NCBI RefSeq assembly: GCF_009696275.1 | Contig: NZ_VUMI01000027.1 | Location: forward strand, 20,157 to 84,156 | Length of the DNA stretch: 64,000 nucleotides | Reading direction: 5' to 3' | Source of the DNA: Eisenbergiella porci | GTDB taxonomy: Bacteria > Bacillota > Clostridia > Lachnospirales > Lachnospiraceae | Shown: positions 45,301-54,703 of the stretch, in pieces | How the letters are laid out: each line of letters opens with the position of its first letter | How positions within the stretch are numbered: position 1 is the first letter of the stretch | Program-made: the position numbers and the translations under genes | The notes under the pieces: generated by a model | Told to the model about the DNA's origin: nothing | Database searches by the model: none | Seen by the model: only the letters and a program-made list of their open reading frames with translations

Positions 45301-46968
45301 TTATTCCAGTTCCATAGTATCAATTGCACCCTGATACATCTGTACATAATCGGCAACGCCCATTCCGTCAAACATGGAAACAAAGGAATTCCAGTTGTCA
45401 TCGGTTACACCGCCGGTTACAAAAGCAGCGATATTTTCAACAACAGCGTTGTTAATATCTGTTTCCTTCAGCGTGCTTTCCTGAAGCTGCTCGGAGGTCA
45501 GAGGCGCCATATCAAGATAGTCGTTGGAATATTTCTGGATATTGCCGGCCTCGTCATACTTCTGGCAGTACTCCGTTTTTTCGGTACGCTGCAGAGGCAT
45601 ATTGAAGGTTTCGCTCAGGTATTTGCCGGGTGCGAAGAACAGGGTATTACAGTCAATATAATTCTTAACGTCAGCGCTTCCATCGTTGGTAACGGTGATC
45701 TTGCCGTTGTCATCATATTTCCAGCCAAGGGTATCGCCTGCATCCTTTTCGCCGTAGTACAGGGAGAACATCATTTCCGTATCAAGCAGGGCGTCCAGCC
45801 ATCTCATGGTAGCGGGTACGTTTTCATTTGTGCTTGTCACGAAAGCTCCCTGTTTGCACAGTTCCAGATAACGGTAAAGCTTTGCATTGCTGTCGGGCAT
45901 CCAGAGAACGGAATTGGAAGCCACGCCGTCGTCATAAGCCATGGCAACCAGGCGCCATGCGGTAAAGAAGCCCACATTTCCTTCTTTTAACTTGGTTTCT
46001 ACTGTATTGAAGTCCTGGGATACCAGTTCCGGGTCAACAAGGCCTTCATCATAGAGCATATGCAGCCATTCCATGCAGTCACGGAAGCCTTCCTGTGTAG
46101 GCAGGAACTGTACTTTTTTATCATCGTCGATATAAATCCATTTGTCAGGGTCGCAGGGAAGGCCGAACAAAGGAAGCATATATCTGATGCCGTTAAATCC
46201 GGTATCCAGACCCATTTCCAGAGGTATCTCATCTGCTTCGCCGTTGCCGTTGGGATCGCCAGTCTTAAATGCGCGGAATACTTCGGTCAGCTCGTCCACA
46301 TTTTTGGGTGTTTCCAGGTTCAGGGCATCCAGCCATTCCTGATTGATAAAAAAGTGCTGGTTGGTATTGATATTCTGCCCTACCAGATAGCCTACGGAAT
46401 AAATTTTCCCGTCGCTGGCCACCAGGCTGACTGTAGGGTCATTGTCTTCCGCATCTCTTCTGGAAGTGAAGTTAGGCATATACTGATTAATCAGGTCGTC
46501 CAGAGGGATAACGATTCCCTGTGTCACGCCGTATTCCTCATCGTCCACACCGCCGTTTCCGCCATTGGTTGCAAGGATAACGTCAGGATATTCGCCGGAA
46601 GCAAAAGCCAGGTTCAGCTTTGTGCTCCAGTCGGAGCCTTTGATGGGTTCCCATTCCACATGGATGCCGGTCTGCTCTTCCAGACGCTGTACAGCGGGCA
46701 TTTCATCAAAGCTTGTCAGGGAATCGTTGTCACGCACCGCAATCATAACCTTTAAGGTGATGGGTTCGTTTACTATCGGATAGCCTGTCTCATTAAAATT
46801 ACCATCCGCTGCCGCAGCAGCTTCTCCTGTTCCTGTGCTTCCCGCCTCGGAAGCAGCTTCGCTGGAAGCATTTCCGGCAGTTGTTGTCCCGGACGAACTT
46901 CCACAGCCGGCCAGGGCCGTGATTGTCATGGCTGCCGCCAACATAAGTGCAATTGCTTTCTTCTTCAT
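45301..46968 (-). CDS. Sugar ABC transporter solute-binding lipoprotein (LipO type)
   Basis: A 555-residue solute-binding lipoprotein with lipobox ALAGC (Cys22). ATG 46,968 follows AAGGAGG; the frame is open a little further without support. A Ser/Thr/Gly/Ala linker follows the Cys, then the large two-lobe LipO-like body. It is the third gene after the permeases at 47,978 and 47,035. A membrane AraC regulator follows. The ligand is unknown; the xylan context suggests a plant-wall oligosaccharide. Confidence 0.92.
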   Translation of the reverse strand: MKKKAIALMLAAAMTITALAGCGSSSGTTTAGNASSEAASEAGSTGTGEAAAAADGNFNETGYPIVNEPITLKVMIAVRDNDSLTSFDEMPAVQRLEEQTGIHVEWEPIKGSDWSTKLNLAFASGEYPDVILATNGGNGGVDDEEYGVTQGIVIPLDDLINQYMPNFTSRRDAEDNDPTVSLVASDGKIYSVGYLVGQNINTNQHFFINQEWLDALNLETPKNVDELTEVFRAFKTGDPNGNGEADEIPLEMGLDTGFNGIRYMLPLFGLPCDPDKWIYIDDDKKVQFLPTQEGFRDCMEWLHMLYDEGLVDPELVSQDFNTVETKLKEGNVGFFTAWRLVAMAYDDGVASNSVLWMPDSNAKLYRYLELCKQGAFVTSTNENVPATMRWLDALLDTEMMFSLYYGEKDAGDTLGWKYDDNGKITVTNDGSADVKNYIDCNTLFFAPGKYLSETFNMPLQRTEKTEYCQKYDEAGNIQKYSNDYLDMAPLTSEQLQESTLKETDINNAVVENIAAFVTGGVTDDNWNSFVSMFDGMGVADYVQMYQGAIDTMELE

Positions 46969-47034
46969 AAAGAAAAACCTCCTTTTTCTATTACAACACA
47001 TACTGTGCTTATACCATAATTTTACGATGGTGCA

Positions 47035-47952
47035 TCAGCCCTTAAGAGAGCCGATCATAACACCCTTTTCAAAATACTTCTGCATCACTGCGTAGAGAAT
47101 CACCACAGGGCCTGTTGCCACTACAATGATACAGTATTTGGAAACATTGGCAATACGCATTGCCTCACTCATGGACGCCGCGCTGTCCGCCATGGACATC
47201 ATGTAATCCCCGGATTTGTCCACCTGCAGCGTTGCCAGGATTTCACGAAGCACTGTCTGCAGCGGCAGCAGGCTTCTGTCTCTTAAATAAACCAGGCCGT
47301 TAAAGTAATCGTTCCATTTCGCCACCCCGTAATACACAGCCAGAACTGCAATAATCGTTTTACTTAAGGGCAGAACCACTTTGGAAAAATACTGGAAATG
47401 CGTGGCGCCGTCCAGCATGGCCGCTTCATACAATTCTCCGGGAATATTGGTCTGTATGTAGGTTCTTGCAACCATCAGATTCCAGACGCTGACACAGCCC
47501 ATCAAAATAATGATCGCTCTGGTATTATATAATCCCAGGTTCTTCATGACAAGGAAGGTGGGGATCAGGCCGCCGTTGAAAAACATGGTAAATACAAAGA
47601 ATAAGTTAATAACTCCTTTTCCCACGAATTTCGGTCTTGACAGCGCATAAGCCGCCGACAGCGTTACCAGAATACTGATGACTACGCTTGCAAAGGTATA
47701 GAAGATAGAATTCGCATAGGAAGACCACAGTTCCTTATACTTAAAAACCGCCTGATAGCCAATCAGGGAAAAATCCACCGGGTGCCAGATTACCTGCCCT
47801 CTTACAATCGCATCCGGGTCGGATACGGAGGCGATGCACACCAGATAGAGCGGATACAGGATAATCAGCATGATGACAATCCAGAATATCGAATTAAACA
47901 TGTAAAAAATACGATTGCTGAAGCTCATCTGTTTTTTTGCTTTCTTTTTCAT
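47035..47952 (-). CDS. Sugar ABC transporter permease (YtcP type)
   Basis: A 305-residue permease with six spans (first near residues 12-34). The EAA loop reads YEAAMLDGATHFQYFSKVVL and the end is GVMIGSLKG, typical of the YtcP group. It starts 25 bases after the LplB-type gene and is followed after 66 bases by the binding-protein gene. Confidence 0.94.
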   Translation of the reverse strand: MKKKAKKQMSFSNRIFYMFNSIFWIVIMLIILYPLYLVCIASVSDPDAIVRGQVIWHPVDFSLIGYQAVFKYKELWSSYANSIFYTFASVVISILVTLSAAYALSRPKFVGKGVINLFFVFTMFFNGGLIPTFLVMKNLGLYNTRAIIILMGCVSVWNLMVARTYIQTNIPGELYEAAMLDGATHFQYFSKVVLPLSKTIIAVLAVYYGVAKWNDYFNGLVYLRDRSLLPLQTVLREILATLQVDKSGDYMMSMADSAASMSEAMRIANVSKYCIIVVATGPVVILYAVMQKYFEKGVMIGSLKG

Positions 47953-47977
47953 CGAAAAAACCTCTCAATCACTTTTA

Positions 47978-48919
47978 TCAGAACAATCCCACGTCTGTCA
48001 TACGTTTGGATACCTGGTTGACGGATATTATCAATATGAAGTTGATGATATTGACAAACAGGCCAATGGCCGCCGTGTAGGAGAACTGTCCGCTTCCAAG
48101 ACCTACATTGTAAACATAAACGCCGATGATATCTGAGGTAGGAATATTGCCGGGCGTCTGCATAACCAGCGCTTTGTTCGTATCGGAGGCAAGCATCTTG
48201 CCGCAGTCCAGGATGAACACCATCATGGCCGTTGGAATCAGGCTCGGGATATCTATAAAGCGTATTTTCTGCCAGATGCTGGCGCCGTCGATTTCAGCCG
48301 CTTCATATAATGACGGGTCAATGCCAGTCAGCGTGGCAATATAAAGGATGGTTCCGTAGCCCGCCGCCTGCCAGATACCTGAAATAATATAGATAGGACG
48401 GAATGCCGAAGCCTCGGACATGAAGTCAACCGCCTTCAGGCCCATAGCCGTCCTGGCAAAATTCAGGATACCGCTGGTAGGTGAGAGGAAAATATAGAGC
48501 ATACCTGCCAGTACGACGGTTGATATAAAGTAGGGAACATAAATACTTGTCTGTATAAACCTCTTCTTCTTTTTTCCCCGGATCTGATTCAGGAATATTG
48601 CCAGAATCAAAGGAACCGGGAAGCTCCACAGCAGATAATACACGTTCAATAATAAGGTGTTGGACAATAACCTCTTAAAATAGTAGGCGTTGAAAAAATT
48701 CTTGAAATGCTTCACCCCCACCCAGGCGCTGCCTGCAATGCCATCCACCGCCTTATAATCCTTAAAGGCAATCTGAATCCCATACAGAGGCAGGTAATTG
48801 AAAACCACAAAATAAATGATAGCCGGCAGTACTAATATGTACAGCTGCCAGTTGTCCCTCATGGCTGCCGCCAGGCTTTTCTTCTTTCTTATGGCTTTCG
48901 GTTTTCCGGATGCTTTCAC
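47978..48919 (-). CDS. Sugar ABC transporter permease (LplB type)
   Basis: A 313-residue permease and first gene of the third importer operon. GTG 48,919 is chosen because GGGAGAGG lies six bases upstream and the N-terminal length then matches relatives; ATG 48,958 has no ribosome-binding site. Six spans are visible. The EAA loop reads YEAAEIDGASIWQKIRFIDI and the end is RMTDVGLF. Confidence 0.92.
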   Translation of the reverse strand: MKASGKPKAIRKKKSLAAAMRDNWQLYILVLPAIIYFVVFNYLPLYGIQIAFKDYKAVDGIAGSAWVGVKHFKNFFNAYYFKRLLSNTLLLNVYYLLWSFPVPLILAIFLNQIRGKKKKRFIQTSIYVPYFISTVVLAGMLYIFLSPTSGILNFARTAMGLKAVDFMSEASAFRPIYIISGIWQAAGYGTILYIATLTGIDPSLYEAAEIDGASIWQKIRFIDIPSLIPTAMMVFILDCGKMLASDTNKALVMQTPGNIPTSDIIGVYVYNVGLGSGQFSYTAAIGLFVNIINFILIISVNQVSKRMTDVGLF

Positions 48920-49091
48920 TAAAAACCTCTCCCTTCTTTTTTTGTAACTTTCTTGCATGTTGCATGGTTAGAATATAATAAATGTCCAGCATATTATCAA
49001 CGTTATAAATTTTTATACCCCGGTTTTTATTCGAAAATTGCCTGTTTTCCTGGGAAATGCAGGTTTATTTTATGCATACTACACATAGATC

Positions 49092-49122
49092 GAAAAGGGC
49101 ATGGAAATGTGATTTCCATGCC
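49092..49122 (-). terminator. Terminator of the receiver-protein remnant
   Basis: GGCATGGAAAT and ATTTCCATGCC form a perfect 11 bp stem with a 3-base loop, followed on the minus strand by CTTTTC. It lies about 100 bases after the remnant's stop. Confidence 0.7.
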
Positions 49123-49221
49123 TTACAAAAATTTATACCGTTGTTTTTTATTCCGTCACTATTGCCGGCTTACGCCATTCTGTTAAAACTGCCCTATAGG
49201 CATCGTTCATAATCCTGCCGC

Positions 49222-49690
49222 CTATCTCTGCCCGGCCATCGTCTCCGAAATCACCTGATAAAGCACCTTCTGATCAATCGGCTTTGCAATATGTCCGTTC
49301 ATGCCGGCAGAATAAGCCCGCATAACATCTTCATGAAATGCATCCGCAGTCATGACGACAATCGGAATGATCCGCGCCCGGGGATGCTCCGACTTCCTGA
49401 TGGCATCCGTCGCCTGGTATCCGTCCATTACAGGCATCTGCACATCCATCAGTATCAAATCATAACGTTCCCGACGAAGCAAAAATCGGTTTGGATAAAA
49501 AAGCATTGGCTCCGGCCTCTCGCGCGCTTTGTTCAATCACACTCCAATCATAGGCAGTAATGATGATAATTGTCGTATCCGGCCCTGATACCTCACGGAT
49601 GGCGCGTTACCTCCACCCCGTTAATATCCGGCATTCTCCAGTCCACCAGACAGACATCGTAGTCTGTGCCTTCCCGGCTCTTATGAAAAA
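49222..49690 (-). pseudogene. C-terminal remnant of a hybrid sensor kinase with two receivers
   Basis: A first receiver part reads YDVCLVDWRMPDINGVE, changes frame, then continues AIREVSGPDTTIIIITAYDW and AGANAFLSKPIF. After a deletion a second receiver reads YDLILMDVQMPVMDGYQATD and GHIAKPIDQKVL with a normal stop at 49,222. The kinase core is missing. It abuts, head to head, the OmpR-type remnant on the plus strand. Confidence 0.65.
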
Positions 49691-49714
49691 ATGGCGCAGA
49701 AATATCAGGTATCC

Positions 49715-50303
49715 ATGAAGCTATTACTGGTTGAAGATGATCCGGAAATCTGCGGAATGCTGAAAGATGCTGCCAAAAATCAGCGGCATGGATGTGCTGC
49801 AGCAAATCCGTGCCCAAAGTATGGTGCCGATTATCATTATGTCCGCAAAAGATACGGATTCCGATATCACGCTTGGGCTGGGTCTGGGCGCTGACGATTA
49901 TGTGACCAAGCCCTTTTCCATGGTCCAGGTACTCGCCCGGATCAAGGCCAATCTGCGAAGGACCGGCCAGTATGCCGCTTCCTCCCCTGCCCGCCCCTCC
50001 CTGCTTACTGTGGGAGAACTGCGAATGAATCTGGAGGATTACACCGTTTCAAAGCTGGGAAAGGAAATTGAGCTCACGGCGAAGGAATTTGAAATTCTAC
50101 GTCTCCTTCTGCAGAATCCCAGGAAAGTATATACCAAGGAACAGATTTATTCCCTCATCTGGAATGACGCCTATCTTGGCGATGAAAACGCGGTTAACGT
50201 CCATATCAGCCGGCTGAGGAATAAAATTGAAGATATCCCCCGTTCTCCCAAATATGTGATTACGTTGTGGGGTATCGGTTACAAGTCAGGAGAATTCAAA
50301 TGA
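49715..50303 (+). pseudogene. OmpR-family response regulator that has lost its phospho-acceptor Asp
   Basis: It begins MKLLLVEDDPEICGML, then the frame changes and continues at MLPKISGMDVLQQIRAQ, so about 30 receiver residues including the phospho-Asp are deleted. The junction lies at a repeated ATGCTG (49,757-49,772 region), as expected for slippage or microhomology deletion. The rest, with GADDYVTKPF and the winged-helix domain ending VITLWGIGYKSGEF, is intact. A kinase remnant follows with an ATGA overlap. Confidence 0.75.
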
Positions 50304-50922
50304 GCGAAGCTGCAATCATATTTCTTCTCATTCTCTGCATTATCCTTCTTTTTTCCATTATCCTTTACCAGCGGTTCCATTTTAAAAAAGGGATACACGC
50401 AAGGCTGAAGGAAGCGAGCGACAAGCTGGAGGAGAGCCTTGTATCGGGAAGTGATGAAAAAGTCATGGTTTTCACGGACGACAGTTGCTGCCGGGAAGCG
50501 GTTCTTGATTTCTATGAGCTGCTGACCCAGAAAAATTTCCAGGTAGAAGTTGATATCCCGGAGCAATCCGTGTGCATTATGGGAAACAGGGACGCCCTGG
50601 GACGGATTCTGGAAAATCTCATGTCAAATGCCGTCCGTTATGGCGGGGACGGCAAATATCTGGGAGTTTTTCTTCATTCGGACGAAAAGTATGTCTATAT
50701 CGACATATCCGACAAGGGCAAAGGTATCGACAAAGCCTTCTCCCGGATTTTCGACCGTCTCTTCACCCTGGAGGATTCCCGGAACCAGGAAATACAGGGT
50801 AAGGACTCGGCCTGACCATCGCCAAAAGCCTCGCAAACCAGCTTGGCGGCGATATCTTACTCAAAAGCGATCCCCACATCCTTACCACCTTCACATTGAA
50901 ATTCCGGAAACTGATATATTAA
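50300..50922 (+). pseudogene. Sensor kinase remnant without its phospho-acceptor helix
   Basis: One span (IIFLLILCIILLFSIILYQR) is followed by RLKEASDKLEESL and then directly by part of the ATPase domain (ILENLMSNAVRYG and ISDKGKGID). The helix with the conserved His is absent. Near 50,805 the frame is lost: one frame stops at IQGKDSA while another continues GLTIAKSLANQLGGDILLKS to a stop at 50,922. Two lesions make it non-functional. Confidence 0.7.
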
Positions 50923-51355
50923 AGGAAGCAAAGCAGAATGATCCCGCAGCGCTGAGCTTATATTCTGCCCTGCTGCGCGTTCCGTCCTGAAAAGTTATTT
51001 CCTTTATATTGATTTCGAAATTTCTTGCTTTTGCATTGCTGAAAAAAACCGGAGCCCTGTCGCCAAAAAGCTCGTTCCGGCCCGCCTTCAGGTCTGTATA
51101 TGTATAGTCCAAGGTTTCAATGCATTTCCCCAAAAAATCAAGGCAGGCAATCTCAACGACTGCCTCTCTTATTTCCTTTTCAGCCAGGCAGATAAACTGC
51201 AGCTGCAATATATGGTTACCGGTCACTGTATCCTTTAAAACAGCGCCTTTATTCAGCATAACCGGAGATCCGGCACTCCACTGCTTTTCCTGCAGGTACT
51301 TCACCGTCTTATATCTTCTGTTTCCGTCCATTACAGCTGTGCACGCCAAAATCAT
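50891..51355 (-). CDS. Uncharacterised protein fragment, probably C-terminally truncated
   Basis: Up to 154 residues. The part MLNKGAVLKDTVTGNHILQL with CLDFLGKCIETLDYTYTDL and FGDRAPVFFSNAKARNFEIN resembles the N-terminal beta-rich region of Lachnospiraceae proteins that often carry a zinc ribbon further on. After about residue 125 the sequence no longer fits and runs antisense into the kinase remnant, so the 3' part is lost. Its function is unknown. It lies 22 bases after the MalG-type permease gene. Confidence 0.45.
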   Translation of the reverse strand: MILACTAVMDGNRRYKTVKYLQEKQWSAGSPVMLNKGAVLKDTVTGNHILQLQFICLAEKEIREAVVEIACLDFLGKCIETLDYTYTDLKAGRNELFGDRAPVFFSNAKARNFEINIKEITFQDGTRSRAEYKLSAAGSFCFASFNISVSGISM

Positions 51356-51377
51356 CCGCTTTTTACTTCGGGCGCAC

Positions 51378-52214
51378 TCACCCCTTCACTGCACCTGCAA
51401 CGACGCCCTCAATGATCTGCTTCTGCATAATCAGATAGAAAATGACCAGCGGCAGGGTTGCCGCCACAAGCATGGGGAAAAACGCCGTCCAATTCGTGGA
51501 AAACGGTCCCACATTACGGTATACCTGCTGTAAAAGCACCTGTTTTTCAGGACTTTGCAGAAACAGAAGCGGCGTCATAAAATCATTCCAGATAGCCAGG
51601 GTATCCAGTATCGCTACGGTGGACACGATAGGCTTTAAAAGGGGAAAAATTATTTTCCAGAAGCAGCGGAATATCCCGCTTCCGTCTATCAGCGCCGCTT
51701 CCTCCAGTTCGGCGGGCACCGTATTGATAAAGCCCTTCATCAGGAAAATGGAAAGGGGCAGGTTAATGCAGAACACGTCCACAAGAATAACTCCCAGATG
51801 GCGGTTCATCAGGCTCATCCCGGAAATGATTTTATACAGGGGGATAATGGAGGTCTGGAAGGGAATGATCAGCCCTACCATAAATACGGAATACATAAAA
51901 CGGAATATCCGCCGCTTGCCTCTAGCCACAACATAAGCCGCCATAGAAGCAAAAATAATCAGGCAGATGACGGATACCACCGCAATGATCAGGTTATTTG
52001 CAAGGGAACGGCCATAGTGCATGGCCCCGATGGCATTTACATAATTGTCAAAGGTCAGATGCCGTGGAAGCCCCAGAGGGCTAGCTGCCGCTTCTGCCGG
52101 GGTCTTAAAGGTCGTGATAAGCAGATAGTAAACAGGGAGAAGCATAATAATGGACAGCAGGAGCAGAAAAATGGCATACAGTATTTTTCCCGATATCTTT
52201 TTTATATTCGTCAT
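51378..52214 (-). CDS. Sugar ABC transporter permease (MalG type)
   Basis: A 278-residue permease with six spans. ATG 52,214 is chosen because it forms an ATGA overlap with the stop of the MalF-type gene and lies 10 bases after GGGAGGAGG. The EAA loop reads EEAALIDGSGIFRCFWKIIF and the end is GVVAGAVKG. It is the last gene of the binding protein/MalF/MalG set. This set is of a different branch from the three LplB/YtcP importers in the window. Confidence 0.94.
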   Translation of the reverse strand: MTNIKKISGKILYAIFLLLLSIIMLLPVYYLLITTFKTPAEAAASPLGLPRHLTFDNYVNAIGAMHYGRSLANNLIIAVVSVICLIIFASMAAYVVARGKRRIFRFMYSVFMVGLIIPFQTSIIPLYKIISGMSLMNRHLGVILVDVFCINLPLSIFLMKGFINTVPAELEEAALIDGSGIFRCFWKIIFPLLKPIVSTVAILDTLAIWNDFMTPLLFLQSPEKQVLLQQVYRNVGPFSTNWTAFFPMLVAATLPLVIFYLIMQKQIIEGVVAGAVKG

Positions 52215-53095
52215 CCTTGAACCGCCTCCTCCCATTTATCCAGGAACCAGGTCACAGCCCTGGAAAACAGAAATACCAATATGAAAAAAACTACCGCAAA
52301 AGCGCAGGCATAGGCATTGCGCCCGCTGTTGAACCCTTCTCTTATCATGGTGGTCATAATCGTTTCTGTAGCATAGCCGGGGCCGCCCTTGGTCATGACA
52401 AACACCGCGTCAAACATCTTCATGCCGCCGATCAGGCTCATCAGGACGTTAAAGGACGTCGCGGGATGCAGAAGAGGCAGCGTCACCCGGAAAAACAGCT
52501 GTACCGGCCCGGCGCCGTCAATATTTGCCGCCTCATACAAGGCGGAATCGATGCTTTTCAGATTGGCGATATAGATGACCATCGACCACCCGGTCCACTG
52601 CCAGACCTGGGTGATGAGCACGGAATATAACGCTATTTTGCTGTCTCCCAGCCAGTTTACCGGTTTTCCCCCGAAAAACATAAGGATGCTGTTTAAAAGC
52701 CCGCCGTCCGCAGAGGTCATAATATACTGGAACAGATAGCCCACCACCATGATGCTCAGCACGGCAGGAAGGAATGTAATGGATTTCACAAAGTTTGCCG
52801 CTTTTGATTTTTTATTCAGAAGGACCGCCAGCACGATGGCAAACACATTCTGTATTACAGTAATAAGAATGGCATATTTAATTGAGTGCAGGATGGGAGC
52901 GATTGTCTTGTCGTCGGAGAACAGCTTCCGGTAATTGTGCAGCCCCACAAAATGGATTTCCTGGCTGTATACGGACCAGTTTGTCATGCTGTAGAAAAAG
53001 CTCATCACCGTAGGGACAATAAAAAGTCCGGTAAAACCGATAAAAGCCGGCAGTATCATAAACAGGTATATCTTATCCCTCTTATTTCCTTTCAT
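52211..53095 (-). CDS. Sugar ABC transporter permease (MalF type)
   Basis: A 294-residue permease with six spans (YLFMILPAFIGFTGLFIVPT near residues 9-28). The EAA loop reads YEAANIDGAGPVQLFFRVTL. It follows the binding-protein gene after a stem-loop and overlaps the MalG-type gene by four bases. Confidence 0.94.
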   Translation of the reverse strand: MKGNKRDKIYLFMILPAFIGFTGLFIVPTVMSFFYSMTNWSVYSQEIHFVGLHNYRKLFSDDKTIAPILHSIKYAILITVIQNVFAIVLAVLLNKKSKAANFVKSITFLPAVLSIMVVGYLFQYIMTSADGGLLNSILMFFGGKPVNWLGDSKIALYSVLITQVWQWTGWSMVIYIANLKSIDSALYEAANIDGAGPVQLFFRVTLPLLHPATSFNVLMSLIGGMKMFDAVFVMTKGGPGYATETIMTTMIREGFNSGRNAYACAFAVVFFILVFLFSRAVTWFLDKWEEAVQG

Positions 53096-53116
53096 GTTGT
53101 ACCCTTTCCATTTAAC

Positions 53117-53141
53117 AGGGGATGCCTTTGCGACATCCCCT
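53117..53141 (-). other. Intergenic stem-loop after the binding-protein gene
   Basis: AGGGGATG and CATCCCCT form a perfect 8 bp stem with a 9-base loop and no U-run. It sits between the binding-protein stop and the MalF-type start, where such hairpins often raise the stability of the upstream message. Confidence 0.55.
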
Positions 53142-53168
53142 TTGCTCTTTCTTTTCTTTATGAAAAAA

Positions 53169-54530
53169 TCAGTTGCCCACGGCTTCCCTCAGGTCATCAT
53201 TAATGGCATCCGCATCAGCCAGCGCTTCCTGAACCGTCTTTGTTCCCGCCAGCACCTCCTGCAGGGATTTTCCATATCCCTCTGTTACCGCGTTTCCGTT
53301 CGTCCATACCGCTGTCCAGGGTGCATAGACATGCCCGGCCTTAAAGGCTTCGTCACAGTCTGTGTAAAGATCTCCAAGATCCACCTCTACGCCAATGACA
53401 AAGGAGCTGCCTGCATTATCCTTTACCAGCGCCTGCTGCGCCTCCTGTGTTGCCGTCGCTTCCAGAATCTGAAGTGCTTCCTGCACATGCTCTGATTTTG
53501 CATTGACTGCAAATGCGGAACCAGGGCCTCCTACCAGCCAGCCCGGTTTATCAGCATCCGGCCCGGGGATAGGGAACATGCCGAAATCCAGATCCGGATT
53601 CTTCTCTTTCAGGGTTTCCACCGCCCAAGGTCCGCACTCCCACATAGCGGCCTTCTCTGTGGCAAATTCATCCAGTGCCTGATCATAGCTGAGTCCCAGC
53701 ATATCAGGGGTGAGGCAGCCTGCTTCTATAATCTTATACCATTCAGTAACCGCCGGAAGCCATGCTTCCTCCAGTTTTCCTTCCCCGGCATTGAATTTCT
53801 CATCAAAGCCCTTGCTTTCGTCCGTGGAATAAAACATATTGTTTACCAGGGCAATGCTCTGCTTCATCATAGGCTCATAGGACTGGGCGCCCATGGTCTG
53901 GGCCTTGATCCCCTTTTCCTCCAGCTTCTTATGCAAATCGATGAATTCCTCCCATGTTTTCGGCACCTCCAGGCCGTTGTCCCGGAATATCTTCTTATTA
54001 TAGAAAATACCCTCATACCATGACTGAAGCGGCGTGGCATAGATTTTACCGTCCACCGTATAAGGCTGCAGGCCGGCGTCCGCATAGTTGCTTATAAAGC
54101 CCTGATCCGTCAAATCCAGCAGATAACCGGCGTTTGCCAGCAGCTTGGTCTGCCCGCCCACCTCGATGATATCCGGTCCTTCACCGGCCTGAAGCTGCGT
54201 ATTGAGGATGTTGTCAAAATTATCCTGGGAAACAAATTCAAACTCAATCTTAATATTGGGGAATTTCTCCTCCAGGTACTTCAGATAAGTAGCCCTGGTA
54301 GCTTCCGCATTATAGGCCATGAGCCGCAGCGTAACCTGCTCCGCCGTCTGTGCTTCCGGTTCCGCCTCCGTCTTTTCCTCAGCCTTTGCCGTTGTTTCCT
54401 CCGCCTTCTGTGAAGCTGTTTCCGCTTTGGCGCCGGACGCGGTATCTGTGCTGTCTTTCCCGCCGCAGCCCGCCAGGCTTGCCGTCACAAGAGCCGCCGC
54501 CAGAATGCCTGCTAACATTTTCTTTTTCAT
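53169..54530 (-). CDS. Sugar ABC transporter solute-binding lipoprotein (MalE/family 1 type)
   Basis: A 453-residue family-1 solute-binding protein. The lipobox is SLAGC (Cys22), followed by an acidic Ala/Glu/Lys/Thr linker. The body shows YLKYLEEKFPNIKIEFEFVS, GEGPDIIEVGGQTKLLANAG and PGWLVGGPGSAFAVNAKSEH, typical of the MalE-like group. ATG 54,530 follows GGAGGTG. It heads the importer with permeases at 52,211 and 51,378, and has its own TATAAT at 54,560-54,565 with a poor -35, consistent with activation by the YesN-type regulator upstream. Confidence 0.94.
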   Translation of the reverse strand: MKKKMLAGILAAALVTASLAGCGGKDSTDTASGAKAETASQKAEETTAKAEEKTEAEPEAQTAEQVTLRLMAYNAEATRATYLKYLEEKFPNIKIEFEFVSQDNFDNILNTQLQAGEGPDIIEVGGQTKLLANAGYLLDLTDQGFISNYADAGLQPYTVDGKIYATPLQSWYEGIFYNKKIFRDNGLEVPKTWEEFIDLHKKLEEKGIKAQTMGAQSYEPMMKQSIALVNNMFYSTDESKGFDEKFNAGEGKLEEAWLPAVTEWYKIIEAGCLTPDMLGLSYDQALDEFATEKAAMWECGPWAVETLKEKNPDLDFGMFPIPGPDADKPGWLVGGPGSAFAVNAKSEHVQEALQILEATATQEAQQALVKDNAGSSFVIGVEVDLGDLYTDCDEAFKAGHVYAPWTAVWTNGNAVTEGYGKSLQEVLAGTKTVQEALADADAINDDLREAVGN

Positions 54531-54611
54531 AGAGCACCTCCGTTTTCTTTGATAGCTTCATTATAGGGAAATTCCCTCCGCGAAGAAATCAACTATATTC
54601 CTTAAATATAG

Positions 54612-54650
54612 AAAAAAATTACCGTGCTCGGCGGACCGGCACGATAATTT
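54612..54650 (-). terminator. Terminator between YesMN pair and importer genes
   Basis: On the minus strand AAATTA-T-CGTGC pairs with GCACG-G-TAATTT, followed by TTTTC. It separates the regulator transcript from the importer transcript. Confidence 0.75.
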
Positions 54651-54703
54651 GTCCTCTTTTGGAAAAATATCACAATATTACGCCGCCGCACCGTAACATA
54701 ATG

